Positions 34,345-43,678 of a stretch of 64,000 nucleotides of DNA are shown here, one piece after another (within the stretch, counting starts at the first letter, position 1; each line of letters begins with the position of its first letter). The position numbers and the translations under genes were made by a program. Under the pieces are notes generated by a model, which had not been told where the DNA came from, searched no databases, and was given only the letters and a program-made list of their open reading frames with translations. Source of the DNA: Litorimonas sp947503715 (GTDB lineage Bacteria > Pseudomonadota > Alphaproteobacteria > Caulobacterales > Maricaulaceae); the NCBI RefSeq assembly GCF_050271975.1, contig NZ_CP189850.1, forward strand, positions 2,542,001 to 2,606,000, in the 5' to 3' direction.

Positions 34345-35646
34345 ATGCATAAGGCCCTGAAAGGGATATTGCTGGCAACCTGTTTGGCACTACCGCTCTC
34401 TGCGACTGCGGATGATGAGAAAAAGCCTGAAGCTATTTACGATCAAATGGAGGTTTTCGCGAACGTCCTATCGATTGTTCAGGAGAATTATGTCGAGGAG
34501 GTCGATACGGCGTCCTTGATTGAAAACGCCTTAAACGGGGCGCTGTCATCGCTGGATCCGCATTCCTCCTACGTCCCGCCCGTTCAATTTGTCGAACAGC
34601 GCGAATCTGCCCGCCGTGAATATGGCGGATTGGGGATCGAGGTCGTGTCCGAGGATGGATATGTCAAAGTCAATCATGCGCTTGAAGATGGTCCTGCCTA
34701 TGAAGCCGGTATTCGGTCGGGCGACCTCATTTCTGCGGTCGACGGAGTCGTTATCAAGGACAAATCACTGGATGAAGCCGTCTCCGGCATGCGCGGACCA
34801 GAAGGTGAACCCGTGACGGTCACGGTCCTCTCCCCGGGTGAAATCCAGCGCGATGTGGTCGTCACACGCGCGATTGTGCGCGGCCGTGCCGTACGTCACC
34901 GTGTCGAACAAGGCGTTGGCTATATCCAGATCGAAACCTTCACAAATGATAATCTGACACGCGACACGAAACGTGCGCTCGCGGATATAGAACGTCAGCT
35001 CGGCGGTGATATTCCGGCCCTTGTGATCGACCTAAGGGGCAATCGGGGTGGACTGCTGACAGAAAGCGTGAGCATTTCCGGCCTCTTCCTCGATGGTGGT
35101 GAGGTCCTCTCCGCCCGTGGTCGGGATGGAAGCGATCATCAACGCTACAACGCCGAACGCGGCGAGCTTTATCCCGATATGAAAATCGCCGTGCTGATGA
35201 GCCCTGGCTCCGCCTCTGCCGCTGAAATCGTGGCGGGCGCATTGCAGGACCGTGGACGCGCGATTGTGGTGGGCCGCCGCAGTTTCGGGAAAGGGTCGGT
35301 TCAATCCGTCATCCCGTTGGGCCAGAGTGAAGGCGCACTCCGTCTGACAACGCAGAAATATTACACACCCTCAGGCAAATCCATTCAGGGACGAGGCATC
35401 TTGCCGGATGTTCTCGTCGCCTTTGTCGAGGATACAGGCGAGATCCGGTCCCGCTTCCGCGAAGACAGTCTCCGCAATTTCCTCATCAATCCTGATGAAA
35501 CTGATTATGAGGAGAAATACGAGGACATCATCTATCCGCCAGAAGATCATCCGGATGATGAGGATTTTCAACTCAATAAGACGATCGAAATCCTCAAGAC
35601 ATCGCAATATCAAACGATATTAGACGCGCAGGATGAGCGGTTTTAA
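34345..35646 (+). CDS. S41 carboxyl-terminal processing protease, second tandem copy
   Basis: Paralogue of the preceding gene, 433 residues. Signal peptide MHKALKGILLATCLALPLSA; PDZ (EYGGLGIEVVSEDGYVKVN); protease domain with LVIDLRGNRGG, Ser in SPGSASAAEIVAGALQDRGR and Lys in RRSFGKGSVQ. The dyad is complete, so both copies should be active. The two proteins align along their whole length, including the closing YPPED and DDFQL-type tails, pointing to tandem duplication followed by divergence. AGGG precedes the start. Confidence 0.94.
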   Translation: MHKALKGILLATCLALPLSATADDEKKPEAIYDQMEVFANVLSIVQENYVEEVDTASLIENALNGALSSLDPHSSYVPPVQFVEQRESARREYGGLGIEVVSEDGYVKVNHALEDGPAYEAGIRSGDLISAVDGVVIKDKSLDEAVSGMRGPEGEPVTVTVLSPGEIQRDVVVTRAIVRGRAVRHRVEQGVGYIQIETFTNDNLTRDTKRALADIERQLGGDIPALVIDLRGNRGGLLTESVSISGLFLDGGEVLSARGRDGSDHQRYNAERGELYPDMKIAVLMSPGSASAAEIVAGALQDRGRAIVVGRRSFGKGSVQSVIPLGQSEGALRLTTQKYYTPSGKSIQGRGILPDVLVAFVEDTGEIRSRFREDSLRNFLINPDETDYEEKYEDIIYPPEDHPDDEDFQLNKTIEILKTSQYQTILDAQDERF

Positions 35647-35699
35647 TTGATCGCGGGTCGCGCGTTTACGCCGCCCCTTTTTCCCCATAAGAGCGAGTC

Positions 35700-36833
35700 A
35701 TGCCGACCTCGTCCCCGACTCGCCGCGCCCCGCTGAAGCTGCCCTCCCGCCGCAATCACCTTGTATTGGCAGGAACTGTTTTACTGCTTGGTTTTGCCAT
35801 TCCCGTTTTAGCCGCCCGTTTATTGGGTGACCCCATGGACGCCGTTGCAGGCGGCACAGTGGCTGTCGTCCAATTACCGCCTGCTGAACCTGTTTCGGCC
35901 TTGGATAACGAAACACTGGACACGCCGGACCTACTGGCGGGAGAAGTTCCTGACGGGGCAAATCCGACGGAAACCTTGTCGCCTGAACCCGCAACCCCCG
36001 CAGCAGATGCACCAGCCCCAGCATTACCCAAGGTCGTCTCTGCGGCCCTGCCTCCTGCCCCAATTGCGGGCCTGACGCGACAGGGACGGTTTGGTCCGGT
36101 CCCAAAATCCGGCGCGAGATCCGCACTGACAGAATATAAACGCCCATTCCGTGCGAAGTCTAACCGCGAACCCGTCTCCCTCATCATTGGTGGGCTTGGC
36201 CTGAACCGCATCCTGACGCAACGCGCCATTGATGAATTACCCCCCGATGTGACCCTGTCTTTCGCCGCCCATGCCACAGGCTTGCAGCGCTGGGTCGATG
36301 CGGCCAGACGGGCCGGTCATGAAGTCCTGATCGAAATTCCACTCGAGTCGACAAACTTTAATCCGCTCGAGCCCGGCGCAGATCGCGCGCTGCGGCTGGA
36401 GGCGACAGCGCAGGAAAATGCGCGCAATCTCGATTGGCTGCTCTCCCGATCGCAAGGTTATTTCGGTGTCACCAATTTTAACGGCGATGCCTTCCTGACC
36501 CGCACGGATGTGGCCGCGCCGTTTATGGACGCCCTCGCCGCGACGGGTCTGGGCTTTATTACAGACGGAGACTTCGAGACGCCGACACTTGGCGCGCTGG
36601 CGATCTCCGTCAATCAACCCTTCAAAGCCGGTCACGGATTGATCGACCCCAGCCCGGTTGAACCCGTTATCCAAGCGCGACTGACTGAGCTGACGGGTGC
36701 AGCGAAATCGGGGGGGCATCCGGTTGGCGTCGGCTATGCCTATGCCGAAACGTTACAGGAAGCACAGGCATGGATTGCGAGCCTCGACGGGCAAGGCCTT
36801 CAACTCACGCCAGCCTCTGCCGCTCTAAAGTAA
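35700..36833 (+). CDS. Divergent polysaccharide deacetylase family protein
   Basis: 377 residues. One membrane segment near residues 20-42 (LVLAGTVLLLGFAIPVLAA), then a Pro/Ala/Glu-rich linker of about 100 residues, then a domain of the DUF610/divergent polysaccharide deacetylase type: VSLIIGGLGLNRILTQRAID, VTLSFAAHATGLQRWV, HEVLIEIPLE and GLGFITDGDFE. Classical deacetylase metal ligands are not evident. It commonly follows envC-ctpA and precedes rppH in this bacterial group and is probably exposed to the periplasm; activity is unproven. Confidence 0.88.
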   Translation: MPTSSPTRRAPLKLPSRRNHLVLAGTVLLLGFAIPVLAARLLGDPMDAVAGGTVAVVQLPPAEPVSALDNETLDTPDLLAGEVPDGANPTETLSPEPATPAADAPAPALPKVVSAALPPAPIAGLTRQGRFGPVPKSGARSALTEYKRPFRAKSNREPVSLIIGGLGLNRILTQRAIDELPPDVTLSFAAHATGLQRWVDAARRAGHEVLIEIPLESTNFNPLEPGADRALRLEATAQENARNLDWLLSRSQGYFGVTNFNGDAFLTRTDVAAPFMDALAATGLGFITDGDFETPTLGALAISVNQPFKAGHGLIDPSPVEPVIQARLTELTGAAKSGGHPVGVGYAYAETLQEAQAWIASLDGQGLQLTPASAALK

Positions 36834-36837
36834 CGAT

Positions 36838-37332
36838 ATGTCCCGCAACAAAAAAGACTATCGCCGCAATGTCGGCGTCGTGATTTTCAACGCGCAAGGC
36901 CAAGTCTGGCTCGGCAAACGTTACAGTGAGGACGGCCCATATTGCTGGCAATTCCCACAGGGTGGGATGGACAAGGGAGAAAAACCCAAAGCCGCCGCCA
37001 AAAGAGAGTTATTCGAAGAAACGGGCCTAAAAGCTGACAGGATGGACTATCTCGGTCGGATTAAAGGGTGGCTCTATTACGATTTCCCACCGGAACTGCT
37101 GGCGCAGAAACGGAAGCGATTTAATAATATTGGACAGCGTCAGAAATGGTTTGCCTTTCGATATCACGGGGATGGCGCGGACGTGGACCTGACCGCGCAT
37201 GGCGAACAGGAATTCTCTGACTGGCGCTGGGCAGACCTCAATACAATTGCGGATACAATCGTGCCGTTTAAGCGCGAGGTTTATGAACGACTCATCGTCG
37301 AATTTGCACCCTTCGCAAAGCCTATCCAATAG
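36838..37332 (+). CDS. rppH: RNA pyrophosphohydrolase (Nudix)
   Basis: Removes pyrophosphate from the 5' end of mRNAs, triggering decay. 164 residues beginning YRRNVGVVIFNAQGQVWLGK, with the Nudix box GGMDKGEKPKAAAKRELFEE continuing TGL, and the RppH-specific WLYYDFPPEL and GQRQKWFAFR segments. The start follows the deacetylase stop by 4 bases, with AAAGTAACGAT upstream, so it likely belongs to the envC-ctpA transcript. Confidence 0.95.
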   Translation: MSRNKKDYRRNVGVVIFNAQGQVWLGKRYSEDGPYCWQFPQGGMDKGEKPKAAAKRELFEETGLKADRMDYLGRIKGWLYYDFPPELLAQKRKRFNNIGQRQKWFAFRYHGDGADVDLTAHGEQEFSDWRWADLNTIADTIVPFKREVYERLIVEFAPFAKPIQ

Positions 37333-37346
37333 CTTAGGTCCGACGC

Positions 37347-38720
37347 ATGGCTGGGACAGCTCCAAATTCAAAGAACGCATTGATGTTCGTTCTGATCACG
37401 GTGATGATCAATTCCGTCGGCTTCGGGATCATGATTCCTGTTCTGCCAAACCTCATCAAGGAACTGACGGGGTTGGAGAATAGCGAGGCCGTCTGGCATA
37501 GCGGCTATCTCACCCTGACATATGCGTTCCTGCAATTCATCTGCATGCCGATTGTTGGCGGATTATCAGATCGATTTGGGCGCAAACCCATCATGTTGAT
37601 TTCCCTCGCCGGGTTAGCATTCGACTATTTCCTCATCGCCCTCGCCCCAACAATCGCGTGGCTCTATCTGGGCCGCGCCTTTTCAGGCATGTTCGGCGCA
37701 ACCTTCTCGACCGCCAATGCCTATGTCGCGGATGTAAGCCCGCCTGAAAAACGCGCGCAGAACTTTGGTCTAATCGGTGCGAGCTTTGGCGTTGGCTTCC
37801 TCCTTGGTCCCGTCATTGGCGGAATATTGGGCGAATATGGCACGCGGGTCCCGTTCTACGCCGCAGGTATCATCTCGCTCATCAACGTCATTTACGGCCT
37901 GTTTTTTCTGCCGGAAACACTGGCCAAAACCAAGCGTCGTGCCTTCTCCATGAAACGCTCCAACCCGATTGGATCGCTGGTATCACTCGGGCGAATTAAA
38001 GGCGTGAAGAGCCTCATCTTTGTAATGTTCGTTTTAGCAACAGCTCACACAGTTTACCCAACGACCTATACATTTTCGACGATGGAAGGATTAGGCTGGA
38101 CGCCCGGCGATGTCGGCTTCTCCCTAGGCGCATTTGCGGTTGCCTCTATGATTGTGCAAGGCGGATTAATTCGAATTATCATTCCGAAGATTGGCCTATT
38201 CTGGGCGGGCTTCATTGGCATCGTCTCTGCGGTTATAGGGTATACAATGATGGGCAGCGCGGATGCGGGCTGGATCATTTATGCGGCCGGCCCATTCGCA
38301 GCACTGGCCGGACTATACGGCCCCGCCCTGACCAATATGATGAGCAGCCGCGTCAGCGAGAGCGAACAGGGCGAGTTACAGGGGGCCATCGGTGCAGCAC
38401 AGGGCTTGGCGCTCATGGCAGGCCCACTCGCTATGACGGGCGCCTTCTCGCTCTTTGGCGAAACCTCAAATCGCGCCCTGCGTCAGATGCAGGGCTTTCC
38501 AGAGAACCTAATTGGCGTCGGACAATATATGTTTGGCATGACGCAGACGCCCTATATTCCGGGGTCGCCCTTCCTCCTCGCGGCAGGACTATCCCTGCTG
38601 GCACTCATCACCTTCTTACTCGTGACCAATAAAACAGATCGCGACGCGCGCTACGCGCCGGACAACGCGGACTCAGATATTCAGGAAGACGGCTCTATTC
38701 CGGTGCCGGCTGTAGTGTAA
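37347..38720 (+). CDS. MFS transporter, TetA/DHA1-like
   Basis: Inner-membrane secondary transporter of 457 residues with twelve predicted hydrophobic helices. Motif A between helices 2 and 3 is GGLSDRFGRKPIM; helix 5 carries GASFGVGFLLGPVIGGILGE, the antiporter-type motif C. It resembles the TCR/Tet drug-proton antiporter group, but no substrate can be assigned; resistance should not be presumed. Fourteen bases after rppH. Its 3' end overlaps the convergent metallophosphoesterase gene by 26 bases. Confidence 0.9.
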   Translation: MAGTAPNSKNALMFVLITVMINSVGFGIMIPVLPNLIKELTGLENSEAVWHSGYLTLTYAFLQFICMPIVGGLSDRFGRKPIMLISLAGLAFDYFLIALAPTIAWLYLGRAFSGMFGATFSTANAYVADVSPPEKRAQNFGLIGASFGVGFLLGPVIGGILGEYGTRVPFYAAGIISLINVIYGLFFLPETLAKTKRRAFSMKRSNPIGSLVSLGRIKGVKSLIFVMFVLATAHTVYPTTYTFSTMEGLGWTPGDVGFSLGAFAVASMIVQGGLIRIIIPKIGLFWAGFIGIVSAVIGYTMMGSADAGWIIYAAGPFAALAGLYGPALTNMMSSRVSESEQGELQGAIGAAQGLALMAGPLAMTGAFSLFGETSNRALRQMQGFPENLIGVGQYMFGMTQTPYIPGSPFLLAAGLSLLALITFLLVTNKTDRDARYAPDNADSDIQEDGSIPVPAVV

Positions 38721-39528
38721 TCAAAACGATCTCAGGCGGACTACGAAAGCGGACAGGCAGGATGGATGTCCCTACTCCTGCACTCACAAAAACATCGACT
38801 CCACGGAGTTCTGAGAAACCATAACTATGTTCCGCGCTTAATCGTGTTGAATTCACCCGTCGCCCGATGAGCGGCAGGTTGACCTGCCCGCCATGCGTAT
38901 GGCCTGCGACGGCAAGTACAGTATCAGACCGAAAACTCTCATAGGCTTGTGGTGAGTGCGTGAAGACGAGCGGATGTACATCTTGCGGACACTCTAAAAA
39001 CGCGGATTTATCCGGCGTGGCCGTGTCATAATCGGCCAATCCGACGAGGCAAAGCCCCTCAAATATCGCGACGCTATTCTCAAGAATTGAGATGTCTGCA
39101 TCCGCTAAAAGTTCTTGGACCTTTGCGGCCCCATACCAAGCATCGTGATTACCGAGAGTCGCAAAAGCCGGGGCTTGTAACGCCCCCAGATGGGACATAC
39201 CGCTCATCACGGCGTCATTAAACGCGTCTGACTTATCTTCATGAGGGATGTGCCCATCGATGAAGTCACCGGGCAGGAGAACAATGTCGGGATTGAGGGC
39301 ATTCATATCCCGCACCAATTTCGCGACGCGGTCCGGCGGAACATGCATCCCGCCAATATGGATATCGGTGATGAGCCCTATCCTGACTTCAGGGCCGGAA
39401 TATTTATCAGAAACAAACGCGACCTGCCGGATTTTCAACTGGCGGGGTTCAATAAGGAGACCGTAAAGCACACAGGCCAGCGAAATTACGGCTAGCGCGA
39501 CTATGGATTTAAAAATGACGCGCTTCAT
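38695..39528 (-). CDS. Membrane-anchored metallophosphoesterase
   Basis: 277 residues. An N-terminal helix (SIVALAVISLACVLYGLLI) probably anchors it to the inner membrane with the enzyme outside or at the face. Calcineurin-like metal motifs in order: LITDIHIGG (DxH), LLPGDFIDGH (GDxxD), TLGNHDAW (GNHD) and AGHTHGGQ (GHxH), all intact. Related YaeI/YkuE-type enzymes act on phospholipid head-groups such as lipid A precursors; the substrate is inferred at family level only. Overlaps the MFS gene tail to tail. Confidence 0.92.
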   Translation of the reverse strand: MKRVIFKSIVALAVISLACVLYGLLIEPRQLKIRQVAFVSDKYSGPEVRIGLITDIHIGGMHVPPDRVAKLVRDMNALNPDIVLLPGDFIDGHIPHEDKSDAFNDAVMSGMSHLGALQAPAFATLGNHDAWYGAAKVQELLADADISILENSVAIFEGLCLVGLADYDTATPDKSAFLECPQDVHPLVFTHSPQAYESFRSDTVLAVAGHTHGGQVNLPLIGRRVNSTRLSAEHSYGFSELRGVDVFVSAGVGTSILPVRFRSPPEIVLITLQPAPE

Positions 39529-39537
39529 AAGCTCTGC

Positions 39538-40080
39538 TTAGACAGGTCTGAGCCGTTCATGCGGCGTATCAGGGAGAATAACCTCTATCGCATCACACGC
39601 TTTCACCTCTCCGCCCGTTAAAATAACGCCCATCACACCAGACTTTGGGAAAGGCTGACCCGATTCGTCTTTCGACAGGGTCGCTTTCATTAAGCCCGGC
39701 GCGATCCGGTTTAAGTATTTGCAAGGGTTACGCAGCCCGGTCACTTCAATAACCGCATCGCCAATTTTGAGATGGGTCCCACGCGGAAGATGTAAAATAT
39801 TGAGACCTCGCGTTGTAATATTCTCGCCCATCTGTCCGGGTTCGACATTCATACCGTGCTCCGCGACCTCATCAAAGAGCTCCGCATGCATGAGATGCAC
39901 CTGCCGCAAGTTCGGTGCGTCAGGGTTGCGGCGCTTGTCATAGCGATGCTGCACCGTCTTACCCGCATGCGCGTCGCCTTCAACACCCCACCCTGCGATG
40001 AGTTTAATATGTTCGCGAACGGGTTTGACGATATTGTGCTTATCATCTGCGGCAACGGCGATAACTTTGGGTGAGGACAT
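39538..40080 (-). CDS. MOSC domain protein
   Basis: 180-residue stand-alone MOSC domain, related to the C-terminal sulfur-carrier domain of molybdenum-cofactor sulfurases. Seen: GWGVEGDAHAGKTVQHRYDK near the N-terminus, RQVHLMHAELFDEV, PGQMGENITTRGL and VTGLRNPCKYLNRIAPGLM with the conserved cysteine. No Moco genes are nearby, so the sulfur acceptor is unknown. It is upstream of, and 9 bases from, the metallophosphoesterase start on the same strand. Confidence 0.92.
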   Translation of the reverse strand: MSSPKVIAVAADDKHNIVKPVREHIKLIAGWGVEGDAHAGKTVQHRYDKRRNPDAPNLRQVHLMHAELFDEVAEHGMNVEPGQMGENITTRGLNILHLPRGTHLKIGDAVIEVTGLRNPCKYLNRIAPGLMKATLSKDESGQPFPKSGVMGVILTGGEVKACDAIEVILPDTPHERLRPV

Positions 40081-40105
40081 TCATCAGCTATAGACGCTTC
40101 GCGTC

Positions 40106-40657
40106 TTAAGTGAAGGCTTGCCCTTGAGGTGTTGTGGCTTCAACTTTCATTGAGCACGCCCTCACAAAGGCATCTTTCTCAAGAAAACCGGGAAAGCATC
40201 CAGCTGGTATCACACAGTGAATTGTATCGGAGATAAATATGACATTTTTCTCCGTATCCCGCACAGCATAAAACGCATCCCAAGAATAACTTATCTCCCG
40301 GGCACGGTCAGAGACTTTGATACCGGTATCATCAACTTCGATAATTGATGAGAATTTTTGCGGAAGCTCATTTCCAGACTTGCGGTCAAGATGGGCTGAA
40401 AGCTTAGAGAAAATAAAAGTCTCATAAAAGCGCCCCGCCAAGACCAGAGCTCCGAAAAGCAAGATCGTTTGAAGAGCAAACGGGATATCCAAGGTCAAAA
40501 GGAAATACGAGATCGGGGCCCAAAGGCAAAATTGAACAACGTAAGCCGCCCAAATCAGTTGTGGTCCGCTACCCGCAGAATTGAGAATATTTCTAACCTC
40601 TAAGCCCCAACTGACAAAATCAGCATATGTGTAAGTATTTTCGAAACGGTAATTCAT
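40106..40657 (-). CDS. YcxB-like membrane protein
   Basis: 183-residue protein with two adjacent membrane helices (about residues 35-57 and 60-80: AAYVVQFCLWAPISYFLLTL, LQTILLFGALVLAGRFYETF). A C-terminal soluble beta domain reads IIEVDDTGIKVSDRAREISY with SWDAFYAV, ending IPAGCFPG...FVRAC. This arrangement matches the YcxB-like family of unknown function. No operon partner is evident; it lies 25 bases upstream of the MOSC gene on the same strand. Confidence 0.75.
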   Translation of the reverse strand: MNYRFENTYTYADFVSWGLEVRNILNSAGSGPQLIWAAYVVQFCLWAPISYFLLTLDIPFALQTILLFGALVLAGRFYETFIFSKLSAHLDRKSGNELPQKFSSIIEVDDTGIKVSDRAREISYSWDAFYAVRDTEKNVIFISDTIHCVIPAGCFPGFLEKDAFVRACSMKVEATTPQGQAFT

Positions 40658-40726
40658 GCTTTGCGACTAGCAAAACTTTGTTACGGTTTTACAGTCGTTC
40701 AAAGTTAACGCTATTGATTAGGCTAA

Positions 40727-40760
40727 ACTAAAACGGCCCCTCACCCGAAGGTAAGAGGCC
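40727..40760 (-). terminator. Rho-independent terminator of the ATP synthase F1 operon
   Basis: Read on the minus strand: GGCCTCTTACC, loop TTCG, GGTGAGGGGCC (G-U pairs), then a T-rich tract GTTTTAGTTT. Starts 26 bases after the atpC stop. The TTCG tetraloop makes it strong. Confidence 0.88.
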
Positions 40761-40785
40761 ATTCTAAAGTCAAATGATTGTGAGA

Positions 40786-41184
40786 TTAAGCCGCTTTCCC
40801 GCCCAAAATACGGAGCATCGCATCGATATCGCGGGACAAGGCGACATGCGCGTCACCTTCGAGACTCGCGACCTGTTTTTGGGCACGTTCGATCCGTGAT
40901 CTCAAATCATCATGATCAAGCTCGTCCATGTGAACGGATCGTTCCGCCAATATCGTCAAACCCGCAGGCGTTACATCGGCAAAGCCGCCTTGGACAAAAT
41001 ATTGATCCTCGACACCGTCCTTATAGACCGTAATCAAACCCGTGCTCAGTGCCGCCATGAGCGGGCTGTGGTTCGGCAAAATGCCAAGATCACCCTCTGT
41101 ACCCGGCATATCGACTTGGTCAACATCACCGGAATAGAGTTCACGTTCCGGAGAAACGAGAGAGAATTTGAGTTTGTCAGCCAT
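40786..41184 (-). CDS. atpC: ATP synthase F1 subunit epsilon
   Basis: 132 residues: central-stalk subunit regulating the rotary ATPase. N-terminal beta sandwich with FSLVSPERELYSGDVDQVDM and PGTEGDLGILPNHSPLMAAL; helical C-terminal part DDLRSRIERAQKQVASLEGD. Last gene of the F1 operon, 23 bases after atpD, followed by a strong terminator. Confidence 0.97.
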   Translation of the reverse strand: MADKLKFSLVSPERELYSGDVDQVDMPGTEGDLGILPNHSPLMAALSTGLITVYKDGVEDQYFVQGGFADVTPAGLTILAERSVHMDELDHDDLRSRIERAQKQVASLEGDAHVALSRDIDAMLRILGGKAA

Positions 41185-41207
41185 GATTGCCTAACCCTTA
41201 AGTGGCT

Positions 41208-42746
41208 CTAAGCCGCTTCCGCTGCCATTTTGGCCGCTTTTTCGAGGACGTCTTCGATGCCGCCGACCATGTAAAACGCTTGTTCCGGCAGGTGATCATA
41301 TTCACCCTCAACCAGACCTTTAAAGGACTTGATTGTGTCGGCGAGTGGGACCTGAATGCCCGGGGAACCTGTGAAGATTTCGGCCACGTCGAATGGCTGT
41401 GAGAGGAACTTCTCAACCTTACGCGCACGGGAGACGACCATTTTATCCTCTTCGGACAGCTCGTCCATGCCGAGAATGGCGATGATATCTTGTAGAGCTT
41501 TATAGCGCTGCAGAATTTCCTGAACGCGACGGGCAACCATATAGTGATCTTCACCAACTGTCCGTGGCTCGAGAATACGAGACGTCGAATCGAGTGGGTC
41601 AACGGCGGGGTAAATACCCTTTTCCGAAATCGCACGGTTCAAAACGGTCGTCGCATCCAAATGGGCAAAGGATGTGGCTGGCGCCGGGTCGGTCAAGTCA
41701 TCGGCCGGGACGTAAATCGCCTGCACGGATGTAATGGAACCCTTGTTTGTGGAGGTAATGCGTTCCTGCATCTGACCCATTTCTGTGGCCAATGTCGGCT
41801 GATAACCCACAGCGGACGGGATACGGCCCAGAAGCGCGGACACTTCGGAACCGGCCTGTGTGAAGCGGAAGATGTTATCGACGAAGAACAACACGTCTTT
41901 GCCTTCTTCATCGCGGAAATATTCAGCCTGTGACAGACCTGTCAGGGCAACCCGCGCGCGCGCTCCCGGAGGTTCATTCATCTGACCGTAAACGAGGGTC
42001 GCACGGCTTTCACCGTCGAGGTTGATCACATTGGATTCGATCATCTCGTGATAGAGGTCATTCCCTTCGCGTGTCCGCTCGCCCACACCAGCAAAAACGG
42101 AGTAACCACCGAACAGTTTCGCGATATTGTTGATAAGTTCCATAATCAGAACGGTTTTACCAACACCGGCACCGCCGAAGAGACCAATTTTACCACCCTT
42201 AGAGTAAGGGCAAAGCAGATCGATAACTTTGATACCTGTGACGAGGACTTCTGTATCTGTCGCTTGGTCAACAAAGGCCGGTGCGGATTTATGAATTGAA
42301 GCGGACATTTTCGCCTTTAGCGGCCCACGTTCGTCAATCGGCTCACCGATAACGTTCATGATGCGGCCCAGTGTTTCCGGTCCAACTGGAACGGTGATTG
42401 GCTGACCCAAATCTGTGACAGCCTGTCCGCGGACGAGACCTTCTGTTGCGTCCATCGCAATGGTCCGGACTGTATTCTGACCAAGATGCTGCGCCACTTC
42501 GAGGACGAGACGGTTGCCGTTATTATCGGTTTCCAGCGCGTTCAGGATGGAGGGTAAGTTTCCGCCTTCAAATTCCACGTCAACGACCGCGCCGATGACC
42601 TGGCTGATGCGGCCCGCGCCGAGCTTATTCGTGTTTGCCGCATTGGACATTTTCACGACTTTTTTCGCGGCGGGCTTGCGCTTCGCGGCGGTTTTCTTTG
42701 CAGCAGGCTTTTTAGCCGCCGTCTTCTTAGCAGGTGCTTTTGCCAT
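41208..42746 (-). CDS. atpD: ATP synthase F1 subunit beta
   Basis: Catalytic subunit, 512 residues. Walker A GGAGVGKTVLIMELI, the catalytic glutamate in GVGERTREGNDLYHEMIES, Walker B VLFFVDNIFRFTQAG and the DELSEED loop, here DELSEEDKMVV. Compared with most beta subunits there is an N-terminal extension of about 40 residues almost entirely Lys/Ala/Pro (KAPAKKTAAKKPAAKK), ending before NTNKLGAGRISQVIGAVVDV. Lys-rich extensions of AtpD occur in some related alphaproteobacteria; the role is unknown. Confidence 0.98.
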   Translation of the reverse strand: MAKAPAKKTAAKKPAAKKTAAKRKPAAKKVVKMSNAANTNKLGAGRISQVIGAVVDVEFEGGNLPSILNALETDNNGNRLVLEVAQHLGQNTVRTIAMDATEGLVRGQAVTDLGQPITVPVGPETLGRIMNVIGEPIDERGPLKAKMSASIHKSAPAFVDQATDTEVLVTGIKVIDLLCPYSKGGKIGLFGGAGVGKTVLIMELINNIAKLFGGYSVFAGVGERTREGNDLYHEMIESNVINLDGESRATLVYGQMNEPPGARARVALTGLSQAEYFRDEEGKDVLFFVDNIFRFTQAGSEVSALLGRIPSAVGYQPTLATEMGQMQERITSTNKGSITSVQAIYVPADDLTDPAPATSFAHLDATTVLNRAISEKGIYPAVDPLDSTSRILEPRTVGEDHYMVARRVQEILQRYKALQDIIAILGMDELSEEDKMVVSRARKVEKFLSQPFDVAEIFTGSPGIQVPLADTIKSFKGLVEGEYDHLPEQAFYMVGGIEDVLEKAAKMAAEAA

Positions 42747-42776
42747 GAGTGTGTTCCTCTAGCCTTCTAAAGTCTC

Positions 42777-43676
42777 TTACAACGCTTCCGCGCCGGAAAT
42801 AATCTCGATAAGTTCGGACGTGATCTGTGCCTGACGCGTCCGGTTGAATGTCATTGTCAGCTTGTCGATCATCTCGCCCGCATTGCGCGTCGCATTATCC
42901 ATGGCCGACATTTTAGAGCCCATCTCGCCCGCTTGATTTTCCAGCAGAGCCGAAAAGATTTGCGTATTGATATTACGCGGGAGGAGAACGCGAAGGATAC
43001 CCGCCTCGTCCGGCTCATAGGTGTAGATTGCACCGTCAAGATCTTGGGTCGTCTCGCCGCCCTCCGGTAGGTCGGTCATGCCTTCCATCGCGGGGATAAG
43101 TGTCTTAGCGACAGCATCCTGCTGCATCACATTGACGAATTCAGAGAAGACAAGTTTACAGATATCAAAATCGCCAGCTTCAAACATGCCGGTAATTTCT
43201 TCGCCAATATTCTGCGCGATACCCGCATGAAGTTTACGCTCTTCTTTGAGCGAGATGAATTTCACAATCTGGTCAGCGTAAAGGCGCTTGAGCTGGTCAT
43301 AGCCTTTTTTACCAATCAGGTAGAGTTTGACCGTCTTGCCTTCACGTTCCAGCGCAACAATTTCCTCGCGCGCCTTGCGCACAATATTGGTGTTGAAACC
43401 ACCGCAAAGACCGCGATCCGCCGTCGCAATGACGAGCAGAACTGTATCAGATTGGCCATTCCCGACAAGCAGTTCGGGTCCGCCAGCAGACCCAACCATA
43501 GATGTCGCCAGATTACTGATAATCGACCCCAAACGCTCAGAATATGGACGTGACGCTTCGGCAGCCTCTTGGGCTTTCCGCAGCTTTGCTGCAGCAACCA
43601 TCTGCATGGCCTTCGTGATCTTCTGCGTGTTCTTAACGCTGCCGATCCGGTTTTTTAGCTCTTTCAAAGACGCCAT
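42777..43676 (-). CDS. atpG: ATP synthase F1 subunit gamma
   Basis: Central shaft of the rotary ATPase, 299 residues. N-terminal ASLKELKNRIGSVKNTQKIT and KAMQMVAAAKLRKAQ; middle DRGLCGGFNTNIVRKA; C-terminal helix SAMDNATRNAGEMIDKLTM with NRTRQAQITSELIEIISGAE. Normal length and motifs. The small secreted-protein gene ends only 2 bases upstream of its start, so gamma is separated from atpA by that insertion. Confidence 0.97.
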   Translation of the reverse strand: MASLKELKNRIGSVKNTQKITKAMQMVAAAKLRKAQEAAEASRPYSERLGSIISNLATSMVGSAGGPELLVGNGQSDTVLLVIATADRGLCGGFNTNIVRKAREEIVALEREGKTVKLYLIGKKGYDQLKRLYADQIVKFISLKEERKLHAGIAQNIGEEITGMFEAGDFDICKLVFSEFVNVMQQDAVAKTLIPAMEGMTDLPEGGETTQDLDGAIYTYEPDEAGILRVLLPRNINTQIFSALLENQAGEMGSKMSAMDNATRNAGEMIDKLTMTFNRTRQAQITSELIEIISGAEAL

Positions 43677-43678
43677 CT

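Noticed and set aside
37347..38720. The MFS gene as a tetracycline-resistance determinant.
   Set aside because: Only general DHA1/TCR-type motifs are visible. It sits in a housekeeping context with no mobile elements, so no resistance claim is justified.
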